Positions 56,561-64,000 of a DNA stretch of 64,000 nucleotides are shown here, in pieces. The notes under the pieces were generated by a model. The model was not told where the DNA came from. It made no database searches and was given only the letters and a program-made list of their open reading frames with translations. Position numbers and translations under genes: made by a program. The stretch is from Rossellomorea aquimaris. GTDB taxonomy: Bacteria > Bacillota > Bacilli > Bacillales > Bacillaceae_B. Each line of letters starts with the position of its first letter. Positions within the stretch are counted from its first letter, which is position 1. Location: the NCBI RefSeq assembly GCF_000935355.1, contig NZ_JXZC01000007.1, positions 1-64,000 on the forward strand, in the 5' to 3' direction.

Positions 56561-58084
56561 TTATGCTTCTTTTTTCAGATCCTGGGCTTCCGTAGCCTTC
56601 CCTCTTCTCGTAATTCCTAAGATGGTAGGCAGAACAAGGGAAAGGAATGAAACAATCAGTAATCCGATGGTGATATTACTTTGAAAAAACACACTGTAAG
56701 ACCCGTTTGAAATCGTCATCGCCTGTCTGAACGATTGCTCCATCATTCCACCCAGAATAAACGCAAGAATAAATGGTGGAGCAGGGAATTTGAACATTTT
56801 CAATAAGTAGCCTAACACGCCAAATCCTACAAGCAAGTACAGATGGAACGTATTGAAGCTGACTGCGTATACCCCTATTAAACAGAACACAATGATCAGG
56901 GCGATCAATAGCTGCTTCGGAATATATAAGATTTTTGCCAGTACCGGGATAAGGGGTAAGTTAAGGATCAAGAGAAAAAGGTTCCCGATATACATACTTG
57001 CGATGACTCCCCAGAATACGTCGGGGTGATCCTGAAGCATCAATGGACCGGGCTGCACCCCCACAACAAGTAAGGCACCCAGTAATACAGCAGTCGTTCC
57101 AGACCCTGGGATACCTAAAGTTAATAACGGAACAAACGCCCCGCTTGTCGCAGCATTATTGGATGTTTCAGGAGCGGCAAGTCCCTTGATATTCCCTTTT
57201 CCAAAGGAAGATGGATCTTTGGATAAACGCTTCTCTGAAATATAGGAAAGGAATGAAGCGATCGTTGCCCCTGCTCCAGGCAGGACTCCCAGAATAAAGC
57301 CAAGGACGGAATGACGGCCAATCGGGCCTGCCATCTCCTTTAATTCCTTCTTCTCAAGCTTTAAACTTCCAACAGCACTCTTCCCTTTCAATGTATTTTC
57401 ATTCCGTGAGATAATTAATTGACAAACCTCGGATAATGCAAATAACCCTAAAGCAATGATCAGAAAGTCGATCCCCTCTAATAACCCCGGGTTTCCGAAT
57501 GTGAAACGCTGTGTACCTGTTTGCTGATCAATCCCGACAGTTGCGATGATCAATCCCATCGTCGCCGAGATCAGTGCTTTATTGGTGGAGCCTTCAGATA
57601 AACTCGATATCGCTGTCAGGCCAAGAAGCATCAGTGCGAAATACTCAGTAGGGCCAAACGTAATGGCAAGCTTAGCCATATAAGGGGCGACCAGCATAAG
57701 TGCCACCACACTTATCGTTCCACCTGCGAAAGACGATATGGCCGCTATGGCGAGGGCTTTGCCTGCCTTCCCCTGCTTTGCCATTGGATATCCGTCAAAT
57801 GCTGTTGCGACAGTCCCTGAAATTCCAGGCGCATTTAATAGAATCGAAGAAGTAGATCCACCGAACACTGCACCGTAATATACCCCTGCCATCAGAATCA
57901 AGGCGGAAGCCGGAGACATTCCATAACTAAGGGGAATCATGATCGCAATGGCGCTGATCGGACCCAATCCAGGAAGCATCCCGATAATCGTACCAGCCAA
58001 TACCCCAATAAAGGCGAAAAATAAGTTTTCCGGGGTGAAAGCTACTTGAAAACCATATAATATACTTTCAATCATGCCCGTCAC
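56561..58084 (-). CDS. tctA: Tripartite tricarboxylate transporter large membrane subunit TctA
   Basis: 507 residues, about 12 helices. Two family motifs: GMLPGLGPISAIAIMIPLSYG near 35-55 and its inverted-repeat partner GVLPGAGATIASFLSY near 265-280. Na+- or H+-coupled carboxylate uptake with TctB and TctC. Starts three bases after tctB. Confidence 0.94.
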   Translation of the reverse strand: MTGMIESILYGFQVAFTPENLFFAFIGVLAGTIIGMLPGLGPISAIAIMIPLSYGMSPASALILMAGVYYGAVFGGSTSSILLNAPGISGTVATAFDGYPMAKQGKAGKALAIAAISSFAGGTISVVALMLVAPYMAKLAITFGPTEYFALMLLGLTAISSLSEGSTNKALISATMGLIIATVGIDQQTGTQRFTFGNPGLLEGIDFLIIALGLFALSEVCQLIISRNENTLKGKSAVGSLKLEKKELKEMAGPIGRHSVLGFILGVLPGAGATIASFLSYISEKRLSKDPSSFGKGNIKGLAAPETSNNAATSGAFVPLLTLGIPGSGTTAVLLGALLVVGVQPGPLMLQDHPDVFWGVIASMYIGNLFLLILNLPLIPVLAKILYIPKQLLIALIIVFCLIGVYAVSFNTFHLYLLVGFGVLGYLLKMFKFPAPPFILAFILGGMMEQSFRQAMTISNGSYSVFFQSNITIGLLIVSFLSLVLPTILGITRRGKATEAQDLKKEA

Positions 58085-58087
58085 CTC

Positions 58088-58555
58088 CTAAAAGGGTAGA
58101 ATCCCCTGTGGTAATGTAATGTTGAGTAAATAGTTAAAAGAATAATACATGATGCTTGAAAACAGAAAGGCCACTAATACGGTAGTGAGCTTCTTTTTAA
58201 ATCCCAATACAAATGGGATGACTAACAAAAATAGAATAGTAGATAATAAAAATCCGATTGGTTCCAGTAAAAAAATATATACGAGCAGTGCTCCTAATAC
58301 CGATAACAAAATGATGACATCTTCTTTTTTCACATAACGTCTTTTCCTATCTTCTTCCGTATCATCCTTCGCCTGGAAGAACAAAACAACTGCTAAAATA
58401 ATGAGCAGGAAGCCAAGCCCTTTCGGAAGGACGTCACTATCGATAGTGGCGTATGGAAATGCGGGAAGCTGAAAACTGAGAGCTAAATAGATGCCGGCAA
58501 AAACTAGTAAAAGTATTGAGATGATCCGATCTGGTTTTGTCCTCATGTGATTCAC
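58088..58555 (-). CDS. tctB: Tripartite tricarboxylate transporter small membrane subunit TctB
   Basis: 155 residues, four helices with a charged loop (KDDTEEDRKRRYVKKED) between the second and third, the TctB pattern. Poorly conserved family, so the call leans on position between tctC and tctA. Confidence 0.88.
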   Translation of the reverse strand: MNHMRTKPDRIISILLLVFAGIYLALSFQLPAFPYATIDSDVLPKGLGFLLIILAVVLFFQAKDDTEEDRKRRYVKKEDVIILLSVLGALLVYIFLLEPIGFLLSTILFLLVIPFVLGFKKKLTTVLVAFLFSSIMYYSFNYLLNITLPQGILPF

Positions 58556-58602
58556 TCCTAATCATGAAAAGGAAGGAGCAGATGTTTCTGCCCCGGGTCC
58601 CA

Positions 58603-59619
58603 TTATTTTTTCAAACCGATTTCCTCCATTAATGCTTCAATTTCTTTGTACTCTTCATCCAGGAAAGCACCGAACTCTTCTGAAGACATGTAATTGTCCG
58701 TCCAGCCAAACTTGTCCCGCATTTCCTTCCACTGTTCCGTTTCAATCATGTCTTTAAACGCTTTCTCATAATAAGCAACGGCATCGGGATCCATATCCTT
58801 TGGACCTAAGAATCCACGCCACACAACAAATTCATCATCAATCCCCTGTTCTTTTAACGTCGGGAACTCTGAAACCGTATCTCCTTCCAAACGTTCGGGA
58901 GCTGTAATCGCAAGAACCTTCACCTTGCCTGCACGGGCTTGTTCAGAAGCTTCCGCAAGGCCTGTCGAGTACACATCCACTTTTCCACCGAGGAGCATGC
59001 TCATTCCGGATCCGTCTTGAGCGGAAACATATTTCAGCTTTTTAACATCGACACCTGCTGCCTTCACAGCTTTTACGAACTGCATATGATCCATGCTTCC
59101 CGGTGAAGAAACCCCTACGATGGATACTGATGCCGGGTCCTTTTTTAATGCATCGACAAGGTCATTCATCGTATCGTAAGGTGAATCCGCGTCTACAACG
59201 AAGGCTGCATAGTCAGCGATCACCCCGGCTATAGGTGTAAAATCTTCATGAGACAATGACGACTGTCCATTAAGCGGGACAAAGAACATCGGTGGAGACG
59301 TGACGAACATCGTGTGGTTATCTCCTTTTTTACTATCAATATATGACCAGCCGACTGAACCGCCGCCACCCGGTTTATTGACTACAGCCATGCGCTCTTC
59401 AATGATTTTCTGTTCCTCCATCAACTTTGAAACGGTCCTGGCTGTCGTATCCCATCCTCCGCCGGCACCAGCAGGAGCAACTACTTCAATTGGTTTAGAA
59501 GGTGTCCACTCTCCATCACTTTCGCCATTACTTGCATAATCGGAGCCCCCACATGCAGTGGTTACGACTAGTAAACTTGATAAAAGAATAGCCATGATAC
59601 CTGTTTTCATTTTCATCAA
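58603..59619 (-). CDS. tctC: Tripartite tricarboxylate transporter binding lipoprotein TctC
   Basis: About 338 residues; start is either TTG 59,619 or ATG 59,616, both served by GAGGGGG. Lipobox VTTAC with lipid-bearing C23. Bug-type binding protein: PIEVVAPAGAGGGWDTTAR is the first ligand loop and VNKPGGGGSVGW the second. Supplies citrate-like carboxylates to TctAB. A cre box overlaps its leader. Confidence 0.94.
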   Translation of the reverse strand: MMKMKTGIMAILLSSLLVVTTACGGSDYASNGESDGEWTPSKPIEVVAPAGAGGGWDTTARTVSKLMEEQKIIEERMAVVNKPGGGGSVGWSYIDSKKGDNHTMFVTSPPMFFVPLNGQSSLSHEDFTPIAGVIADYAAFVVDADSPYDTMNDLVDALKKDPASVSIVGVSSPGSMDHMQFVKAVKAAGVDVKKLKYVSAQDGSGMSMLLGGKVDVYSTGLAEASEQARAGKVKVLAITAPERLEGDTVSEFPTLKEQGIDDEFVVWRGFLGPKDMDPDAVAYYEKAFKDMIETEQWKEMRDKFGWTDNYMSSEEFGAFLDEEYKEIEALMEEIGLKK

Positions 59620-59642
59620 CCATTTCCCCCTCTGATTATTAT

Positions 59643-59656
59643 TGATAACGCTTTCA
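59643..59656. promoter_or_regulatory. cre box (CcpA site) upstream of tctC
   Basis: TGATAACGCTTTCA differs from the cre consensus TGWAANCGNTNWCA at one position. It directly follows a TATAAT on the minus strand whose -35 is poor, which would suit a promoter needing an activator and subject to catabolite repression. Confidence 0.68.
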
Positions 59657-59782
59657 TTATAGAAAATTCAGAAACTTATTAGAATAAATCGTAAATAAGC
59701 GGCAAAAGAAACTTTGTGGGTATATTGTTTATAAAGTTCACGGAATTTACTTATGCCTTATTTATCGGCTAAAACTAATTAA

Positions 59783-59809
59783 ACCCTTTCGAAAAATCCA
59801 CATATGATA
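59783..59809 (+). promoter_or_regulatory. Candidate sigma-K promoter
   Basis: AC (59,783-59,784), 16 bases, CATATGATA (59,801-59,809), matching the sigma-K pattern AC-N16/17-CATANNNTA. It lies 35 bases before the coat-like gene. Confidence 0.5.
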
Positions 59810-59843
59810 AAGCAACTTCTTTATATGGAGAAAGGTGAGAGCA

Positions 59844-60137
59844 ATGTTTAATCAACCATTCAGTATGTATAGACCGATACACGGAGGCGGAGGGCATGCG
59901 AGCTGGGGCAATGGACACGGGCACGCCACTTGGGGACACGGAACAAGTTGGAACCAGGGAGGAAATTGGAATCACGGAGGGAACTGGGGTTATCATCCAG
60001 GATTCGCTGCGGGAACGGTTACTGGATTGGCCGTAGGGGCTGCTGCTTCACCGGGTCCTTACCCTGTACCGGTTCCAGCTTATCCTTACCCATATCCGTA
60101 CCCATACCCATATCCACCTCCCTACCCGCAATCTTAA
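59844..60137 (+). CDS. Low-complexity Gly/His/Trp- and Pro/Tyr-rich protein, probable spore coat component
   Basis: 97 residues from the ATG at 59,844 (AAAGGTGAG upstream). Residues ~14-52 are Gly/His/Trp/Asn repeats (HASWGNGHGHATWGHGT, GGNWNHGGNWGY); a small Ala/Gly segment follows; the tail is alternating Pro-Tyr. No cysteine, no signal peptide. The composition resembles cross-linkable coat or crust proteins of bacilli, and a mother-cell type promoter agrees. Not a recognised family. Confidence 0.7.
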   Translation: MFNQPFSMYRPIHGGGGHASWGNGHGHATWGHGTSWNQGGNWNHGGNWGYHPGFAAGTVTGLAVGAAASPGPYPVPVPAYPYPYPYPYPYPPPYPQS

Positions 60138-60141
60138 TAAA

Positions 60142-60185
60142 AGAAAAAGCTCCATCTCCCAGTAAAAAAGAGATGGAGCTTTTCT
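60142..60185 (+). terminator. Terminator of the coat-like gene
   Basis: AGAAAAAGCTCCATCTC / GAGATGGAGCTTTTCT, A-rich loop. Confidence 0.85.
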
Positions 60186-60344
60186 TTCATTATAGGTATC
60201 TATCCTTCATTGATTAAATAGTACCAGCACAAATTGGAAATGTTTATCTTAAAAATAATAGCAGTTCAAAATTTCATCTATTGTGATACTATAGATTAGT
60301 TAGTGTTTCGTTCATAGATTAGTAGAATCAAGGAGGAACTGAAT

Positions 60345-61070
60345 ATGGATTTCTTATTTCCACTTGGACTTGCCATCTCATCCGGCGCCATCATTGCACT
60401 ATTAAAAATCATTGCAATCGATATCATACTATCCGGGGATAACGCGATCGTCATCGCTATGGCAACGAGAGGATTACCGAAAGAACATCAAAACAGAGCG
60501 ATTTTCTGGGGAACGGCAGGAGCTGTCATCCTTCGCATTTTCTTTGCAGCCATTATTGTTTACTTATTAAAGATTCCTTATGTCCATCTGATCGGCGGGG
60601 TCCTGCTTTTATGGATCGCCTACAAAGTACTGGTTGAAGGTGAAGAAGAAGCCAATATTAAATCTCACACCGGACTTAGACAAGCGATCACGACCATCAT
60701 TATCGCAGATGCCGTCATGAGCCTTGATAACGTTGTGGCCGTTGCTGGTGCAGCACATGGACATATCGGAATGATTGCCCTTGGCGTATTCATCTCGATT
60801 CCGATTATGATATTCGGATCAAAAGCGATAGTCAGAGTACTTGAAAAGTACCGCTGGATTGCCTATCTAGGCGCAGGAATTCTAGCTTTTACAGCAGGGG
60901 AAATGATTGTTAGAGACGAGAAATTCCTAGACTTACTTAATATCCATCATGGACCAATCACTTATGCCATCACGATTGGGTTGACTGCTGCCGTGTTACT
61001 TGTGGGTTATTTAATCAATAAGCGTGCAGAGGCAGATCATAATGGGAACGTTCAACAATATAACGCATAA
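60345..61070 (+). CDS. TerC-family membrane protein (YjbE-like)
   Basis: 241 residues, seven helices. Two conserved acidic motifs inside helices, IDIILSGDNAIVIAMA (~24-39) and IADAVMSLDNVVAVAG (~120-135), mark the TerC/MeeF family, which has been linked to Mn2+ export and metalation of secreted proteins. No yybP-ykoY riboswitch was recognised in the 200 bases upstream. The ATG follows AAGGAGG. Confidence 0.92.
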   Translation: MDFLFPLGLAISSGAIIALLKIIAIDIILSGDNAIVIAMATRGLPKEHQNRAIFWGTAGAVILRIFFAAIIVYLLKIPYVHLIGGVLLLWIAYKVLVEGEEEANIKSHTGLRQAITTIIIADAVMSLDNVVAVAGAAHGHIGMIALGVFISIPIMIFGSKAIVRVLEKYRWIAYLGAGILAFTAGEMIVRDEKFLDLLNIHHGPITYAITIGLTAAVLLVGYLINKRAEADHNGNVQQYNA

Positions 61071-61073
61071 TCA

Positions 61074-61105
61074 AAAAAGATGCTTACATGTGTAGGCATC
61101 TTTTT
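61074..61105 (+). terminator. Terminator of the TerC gene
   Basis: AAAGATGCTTACA / TGTAGGCATCTTT with one mismatch, then T run. Confidence 0.8.
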
Positions 61106-61168
61106 GTTATGCGGAGGAACCTTTGGGAAATACTAAATGGCAGTTGAAAGAAGTGAGGACGTGTTCGT

Positions 61169-61873
61169 TTGGATTTCTTTATAAGTCAGGAATCACTGAC
61201 AGCACTGGAATGGATTTTACGTGCTGTCATTGGGTTCATCTTTTTAATTGTCATAGCTAAATTAATGGGGCAGCGATCCATTTCACAATTAAGGTTCCTT
61301 GATTTTGTTATGGCCCTCTTAATAGGGAACATCATGGCTCACCCTTTGTCCGACGAAGGACTGGGATTGAAAGGCTCCATGCTTACTATGGGTACATTGG
61401 TCGTTCTCTACCTGATTGGGGTATATATCAGTCTGCATTCAACCTTTATACGAAAAATACTCGATCCTCCCCCTATCCCATTGATTGATAATGGGGTAAT
61501 CCTGTATCAGAATCTCAAGAAAGCACGAATACCCTTGGACAGCCTTTTGTCTGAATTAAGAATGCAGCAGACCGAGGAAGTCGAGAATGTGGCGTTGGCC
61601 CTGTGGGAAACCGGCGGAGAAATCTCCATATTCCTCAAACCGCCATACCAGCCTGTGACTCAAAAGGACTTATCCCTGTCGCCAAAGGGATTCAATCTCC
61701 CCATGCCTATCATTGAAGATCGGAAAATTAATCAAACTCTCTTACTGGAGCTGGATAAGGATGAAAACTGGCTGCATGATCAGCTAAAGACCCTTTACAA
61801 TGTCAGCGTGCACGATGTATTACTTGCCACGATCGATAAACAAGAGCATATTAAGATTTATTTGTATAAATAA
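61169..61873 (+). CDS. DUF421 (YetF-type) membrane protein
   Basis: 234 residues from a TTG at 61,169 with GTGAGGA about nine bases upstream. Three helices (~12-100) then the cytoplasmic DUF421 domain with IDNGVILYQNLKKARIPLDSLLSELR. Close relatives include YetF/YrbG/YkjA; function unknown, some act in spore or envelope properties. Confidence 0.9.
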   Translation: MDFFISQESLTALEWILRAVIGFIFLIVIAKLMGQRSISQLRFLDFVMALLIGNIMAHPLSDEGLGLKGSMLTMGTLVVLYLIGVYISLHSTFIRKILDPPPIPLIDNGVILYQNLKKARIPLDSLLSELRMQQTEEVENVALALWETGGEISIFLKPPYQPVTQKDLSLSPKGFNLPMPIIEDRKINQTLLLELDKDENWLHDQLKTLYNVSVHDVLLATIDKQEHIKIYLYK

Positions 61874-61901
61874 AGCTCTCTCCGCATGTGGAGAGAGCTT
61901 T
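61872..61901. terminator. Bidirectional terminator DUF421/FNR-like
   Basis: AAAGCTCTCTCC / GGAGAGAGCTTT, six-base loop. Confidence 0.82.
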
Positions 61902-61906
61902 AATCA

Positions 61907-62956
61907 TTACTTCATCATCTGCCTGACCAGTTCTTTGTTTCTCTTCTTAAATACTTCGTTATGGGAAGAGACCATGGCGACTTTATTCGCTTCAGGCTGA
62001 ATGAATTGCTTCGCTTTATTGACTGCGTTGGCAGCATCCTGGAATGCCCCTGCAATCAAGTTAACCTTTCCGTCATGTTTTAAAATATCACCCGCTGCGT
62101 AAAGACCTTCTATCGATGATTCGCTGTTTGTCGTACCGGCTATGTAATACTGATCGATCATGTCGATATCCAATGAACTATTTTTCAGCAGTGAAGTATC
62201 TATTTCATACCCATGATTAATGATCACTTCATCAATGGGTAAATAGAATACCTCTTTAGTTTGATGATTGGTCAGTTCCACCTTTTCAATGGATTCGTGA
62301 TCGGCGGCTGCAATCAGCTTGGTAATCGATGTGTTGAGGAGGCATGAGGCCGAACTGTTCATGAGCTGGGCACATTGAGCTTCGTGTCCGTTCAATGCTT
62401 CCTTCCGATAGGCAACATACACTTTCTTCGCTACGGGTTCTAATTCATTTGCCCAATCGATGGCTGAGTTCCCTCCACCTGAAATGATGACCGTCTTATC
62501 TTTGAACCTTTTCAATGACTTGACAGTGTAGTTTAAATTAGAAACTTCAAATCGTTCCGCCCCTTCGATATCAAGCTTTTGAGGATTGATGATTCCGCTT
62601 CCCACTGCAATGATGACCGTTTTTGAGTAGTGCTTTTCGCCAGAGGACCCTTTTAATATAAAGATCCCTTTTTCATTGCGTGTAATGGATTCAACTTTTT
62701 CGTTCAAGACGACGGAGGGATCGAAAGTCAAACCTTGTTGAACAAGCTGCTGGATTAATTTCGCCCCGGGAATCGGAGTGAGTCCCCCTACATCCCAAAT
62801 CATTTTCTCAGGATACACATGTATCTTTCCACCCAATGTTGGTTGATACTCGATGATCTTTGTTTTCATTTCTCTAAGTCCACTATAGAAAGCTGAGTAA
62901 AGTCCCGCTGGACCTCCCCCAATGACTGTCACATCAAATAGTTCATGATTATCCAT
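61907..62956 (-). CDS. Ferredoxin/flavodoxin-NADP+ reductase, thioredoxin-reductase-like (YcgT/YumC type)
   Basis: 349 residues. FAD motif GGGPAGLYSAFY (12-23), NADP motif GGGNSAIDWA (~160-169) and a late AAGDI FAD segment. It lacks the CxxC of thioredoxin reductase, so it is the FNR class of bacilli. A Fur box in its promoter region and divergence from a siderophore importer point to iron release or flavodoxin reduction under iron starvation, as for YcgT. Confidence 0.9.
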   Translation of the reverse strand: MDNHELFDVTVIGGGPAGLYSAFYSGLREMKTKIIEYQPTLGGKIHVYPEKMIWDVGGLTPIPGAKLIQQLVQQGLTFDPSVVLNEKVESITRNEKGIFILKGSSGEKHYSKTVIIAVGSGIINPQKLDIEGAERFEVSNLNYTVKSLKRFKDKTVIISGGGNSAIDWANELEPVAKKVYVAYRKEALNGHEAQCAQLMNSSASCLLNTSITKLIAAADHESIEKVELTNHQTKEVFYLPIDEVIINHGYEIDTSLLKNSSLDIDMIDQYYIAGTTNSESSIEGLYAAGDILKHDGKVNLIAGAFQDAANAVNKAKQFIQPEANKVAMVSSHNEVFKKRNKELVRQMMK

Positions 62957-62987
62957 TTACGTCCACTCCTCGAGTAACCAAAATACA

Positions 62988-63006
62988 ATTGATTATCATT
63001 CTCAAT
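62988..63006. promoter_or_regulatory. Fur box for the FNR-like gene
   Basis: ATTGATTATCATTCTCAAT fits the 7-1-7 Fur pattern TGATAAT-N-ATTATCA with one mismatch per arm, 32 bases before the FNR-like start. Confidence 0.75.
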
Positions 63007-63050
63007 TACATCCTACCTCTTTTTTTCTTCGTTGACAATAAAAAATTATA

Positions 63051-63079
63051 TTGACATTAGTAAAAAAGGATTATAGTAT
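63051..63079 (+). promoter_or_regulatory. Promoter of the siderophore importer
   Basis: TTGACA (63,051-63,056), 17-base spacer, TAGTAT (63,074-63,079). The Fur box begins 15 bases downstream, covering the probable start of transcription. Confidence 0.65.
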
Positions 63080-63093
63080 TTAAATTGTTCGAG

Positions 63094-63112
63094 ATTGATA
63101 ATCATTATCAAT
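63094..63112. promoter_or_regulatory. Perfect Fur box for the importer
   Basis: ATTGATAATCATTATCAAT is a perfect 19-bp palindrome containing TGATAAT-C-ATTATCA. Confidence 0.9.
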
Positions 63113-63151
63113 GGATTATTCATTTACTATACTACATACGGAGGTCTTACT

Positions 63152-63997
63152 ATGGTCCGCCTCTATACAAACGAATTAAGTATTGGCTACGGTGAACGCC
63201 TCATCGTAAAGAACTTAAGCGTGGACATCCCTGATAAAAAAATCACAACGATCATAGGCTCGAATGGTTGTGGAAAATCGACTTTACTGAAAGCGATTAC
63301 CCGCATCATCCCCCATCACTCCGGCAACGTCCTTTTAGATGGTGAAAACATTTCTAAAGGAAACACCAAGGAATTAGCGAAGAAGATGGCGATTCTTCCT
63401 CAAACCCCGGAGAGTGCCAGTGGACTGACAGTTGGGGAATTAGTTTCATATGGTCGTTTCCCTCATCAAAAAGGAATGGGCCGTCTATCGAAGAAAGATT
63501 ATGACGTCATCAACTGGGCTCTTGAAGTGACAGGGACACAGGAATATAAATACAGGGAAGTCGATGCCTTATCAGGTGGTCAAAGGCAACGCGTCTGGAT
63601 TGCCATGGCCCTTGCCCAGGAAACAGATATCATTTTCCTCGATGAACCGACTACATATTTAGATATGGCTCACCAGCTGGAAGTACTGGAACTTCTACAG
63701 AAGCTGAATAGAGAACAGGAACGCACCATTGTGATGGTCCTCCATGATCTAAATCAAGCTGCACGATTTGCCGACTACATCGTTGCTCTAAAAGAAGGAG
63801 AAATCGTCAAAGCCGGAAATTGTGAGGAAGTCATCACACATGAAGTCCTGAAAAAGGTCTTTCAAATCGATGCTGAGATAGGTAGAGATCCTCGAACAAA
63901 CAAGCCAATGTGTTACACATATAATCTACTAAAAGGAGAAGATCAACATGAAAAAATGGCTCATCCCGTTCACTCTGCTGTTAGTGCTGCTCGTTAG
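63152..63997 (+). CDS. Iron-siderophore ABC importer ATPase (FecE/YusV type)
   Basis: 281 residues from the ATG at 63,152 (GGAGGT six bases upstream). Walker A GSNGCGKST (~35-43), signature LSGGQRQRVWIA, Walker B IIFLDEPTTYLDMAHQLE, typical of FecCD-type ATPases. Fur-controlled. Its last ~16 codons overlap the start of the next gene in another frame, so the tail MAHPVHSAVSAAR is dictated by that gene's signal sequence. Confidence 0.93.
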   Translation: MVRLYTNELSIGYGERLIVKNLSVDIPDKKITTIIGSNGCGKSTLLKAITRIIPHHSGNVLLDGENISKGNTKELAKKMAILPQTPESASGLTVGELVSYGRFPHQKGMGRLSKKDYDVINWALEVTGTQEYKYREVDALSGGQRQRVWIAMALAQETDIIFLDEPTTYLDMAHQLEVLELLQKLNREQERTIVMVLHDLNQAARFADYIVALKEGEIVKAGNCEEVITHEVLKKVFQIDAEIGRDPRTNKPMCYTYNLLKGEDQHEKMAHPVHSAVSAAR

Positions 63998-64000
63998 TGC
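63948..64000 (+). CDS. Start of a siderophore-binding lipoprotein gene (cut by window end)
   Basis: ATG at 63,948 with AAGGAGA upstream; reads MKKWLIPFTLLLVLLVS, a lipoprotein-type signal peptide, before the window ends. Expected to be the substrate-binding partner of the upstream ATPase; only about 17 residues are visible. Confidence 0.7.
   Translation, partial: MKKWLIPFTLLLVLLVS

Noticed and set aside
60190..60344. yybP-ykoY manganese riboswitch before the TerC gene
   Set aside because: Only ~150 AT-rich bases with none of the conserved loop sequences; just a duplicated ATAGATTAGT.

Overview
The window is chromosomal DNA of a low-to-moderate GC, endospore-forming Bacillaceae species (Bacillus or a close relative such as Rossellomorea). 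Evidence: small acid-soluble spore proteins (sspE, sspK), the enoyl-ACP reductase fabL, PerR, CtsR and Fur operators, sigma-B, sigma-G and sigma-K type promoters, Shine-Dalgarno sites of the AGGAGG type, and long gene order shared with the yfh-yga block of Bacillus subtilis. No phage, integrase, transposase or CRISPR array was seen.

Layout. 1-195: tandem rRNA promoters firing left out of the window. 196-29,700: the conserved block ygxA, ygzB, perR, bcp, gsaB, ygaE, ygaD, ygaC, ygaB, sspE, fabL, yfhS, mutY, yfhP, yfhJ, sspK, yfhH, recX, yfhF, yfhE, yfhD. Insertions relative to B. subtilis are a corrinoid adenosyltransferase/2-hydroxyacid dehydrogenase pair, an ABC-2 exporter, a small K+ channel and a complete app-type oligopeptide importer (order D-F-A-B-C). 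Two non-coding repeat arrays sit here: a ~20-bp GACGCA repeat (19,579-19,735) and a ~126-bp structured repeat (25,101-25,525) whose three complete copies keep the same nested hairpins through compensatory changes. 29,150-32,600: a DoxX-family gene with two Rex-type operators, two small fold-level proteins, and an ABC1 (UbiB) family kinase. 32,600-36,100: cyanophycinase and cyanophycin synthetase (cphB-cphA), a nitrogen/carbon reserve system. 36,300-40,400: a broken small membrane gene, an alkyltransferase-like DNA-binding protein translationally coupled to the multidrug exporter bmrA, a HAD phosphatase and small membrane proteins. 40,377-46,600: stress genes, namely clpE behind a CtsR-controlled promoter, katE behind a sigma-B promoter, and yhbD-yhbE behind a tandem dyad operator. 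46,750-54,070: a nucleotide pyrophosphatase-like hydrolase, an MFS transporter, azoreductase, DUF3189, a DMT exporter, ASCH, DUF454 and a second K+ channel. 54,200-59,620: a CitA/DctS-type two-component system facing a tctCBA tripartite tricarboxylate transporter with a cre box. 59,800-64,000: a spore-coat-like low-complexity protein, TerC and DUF421 membrane proteins, and a Fur-controlled divergon with a ferredoxin-NADP reductase-like enzyme one way and a siderophore ABC importer (cut by the window end) the other way.

Most of the window is ordinary housekeeping, stress and sporulation content. The least explained pieces are the two repeat arrays, the Rex-controlled DoxX gene, the ATL-bmrA coupling and several very small genes. 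All family calls rest on reading the sequence; no database search was run.
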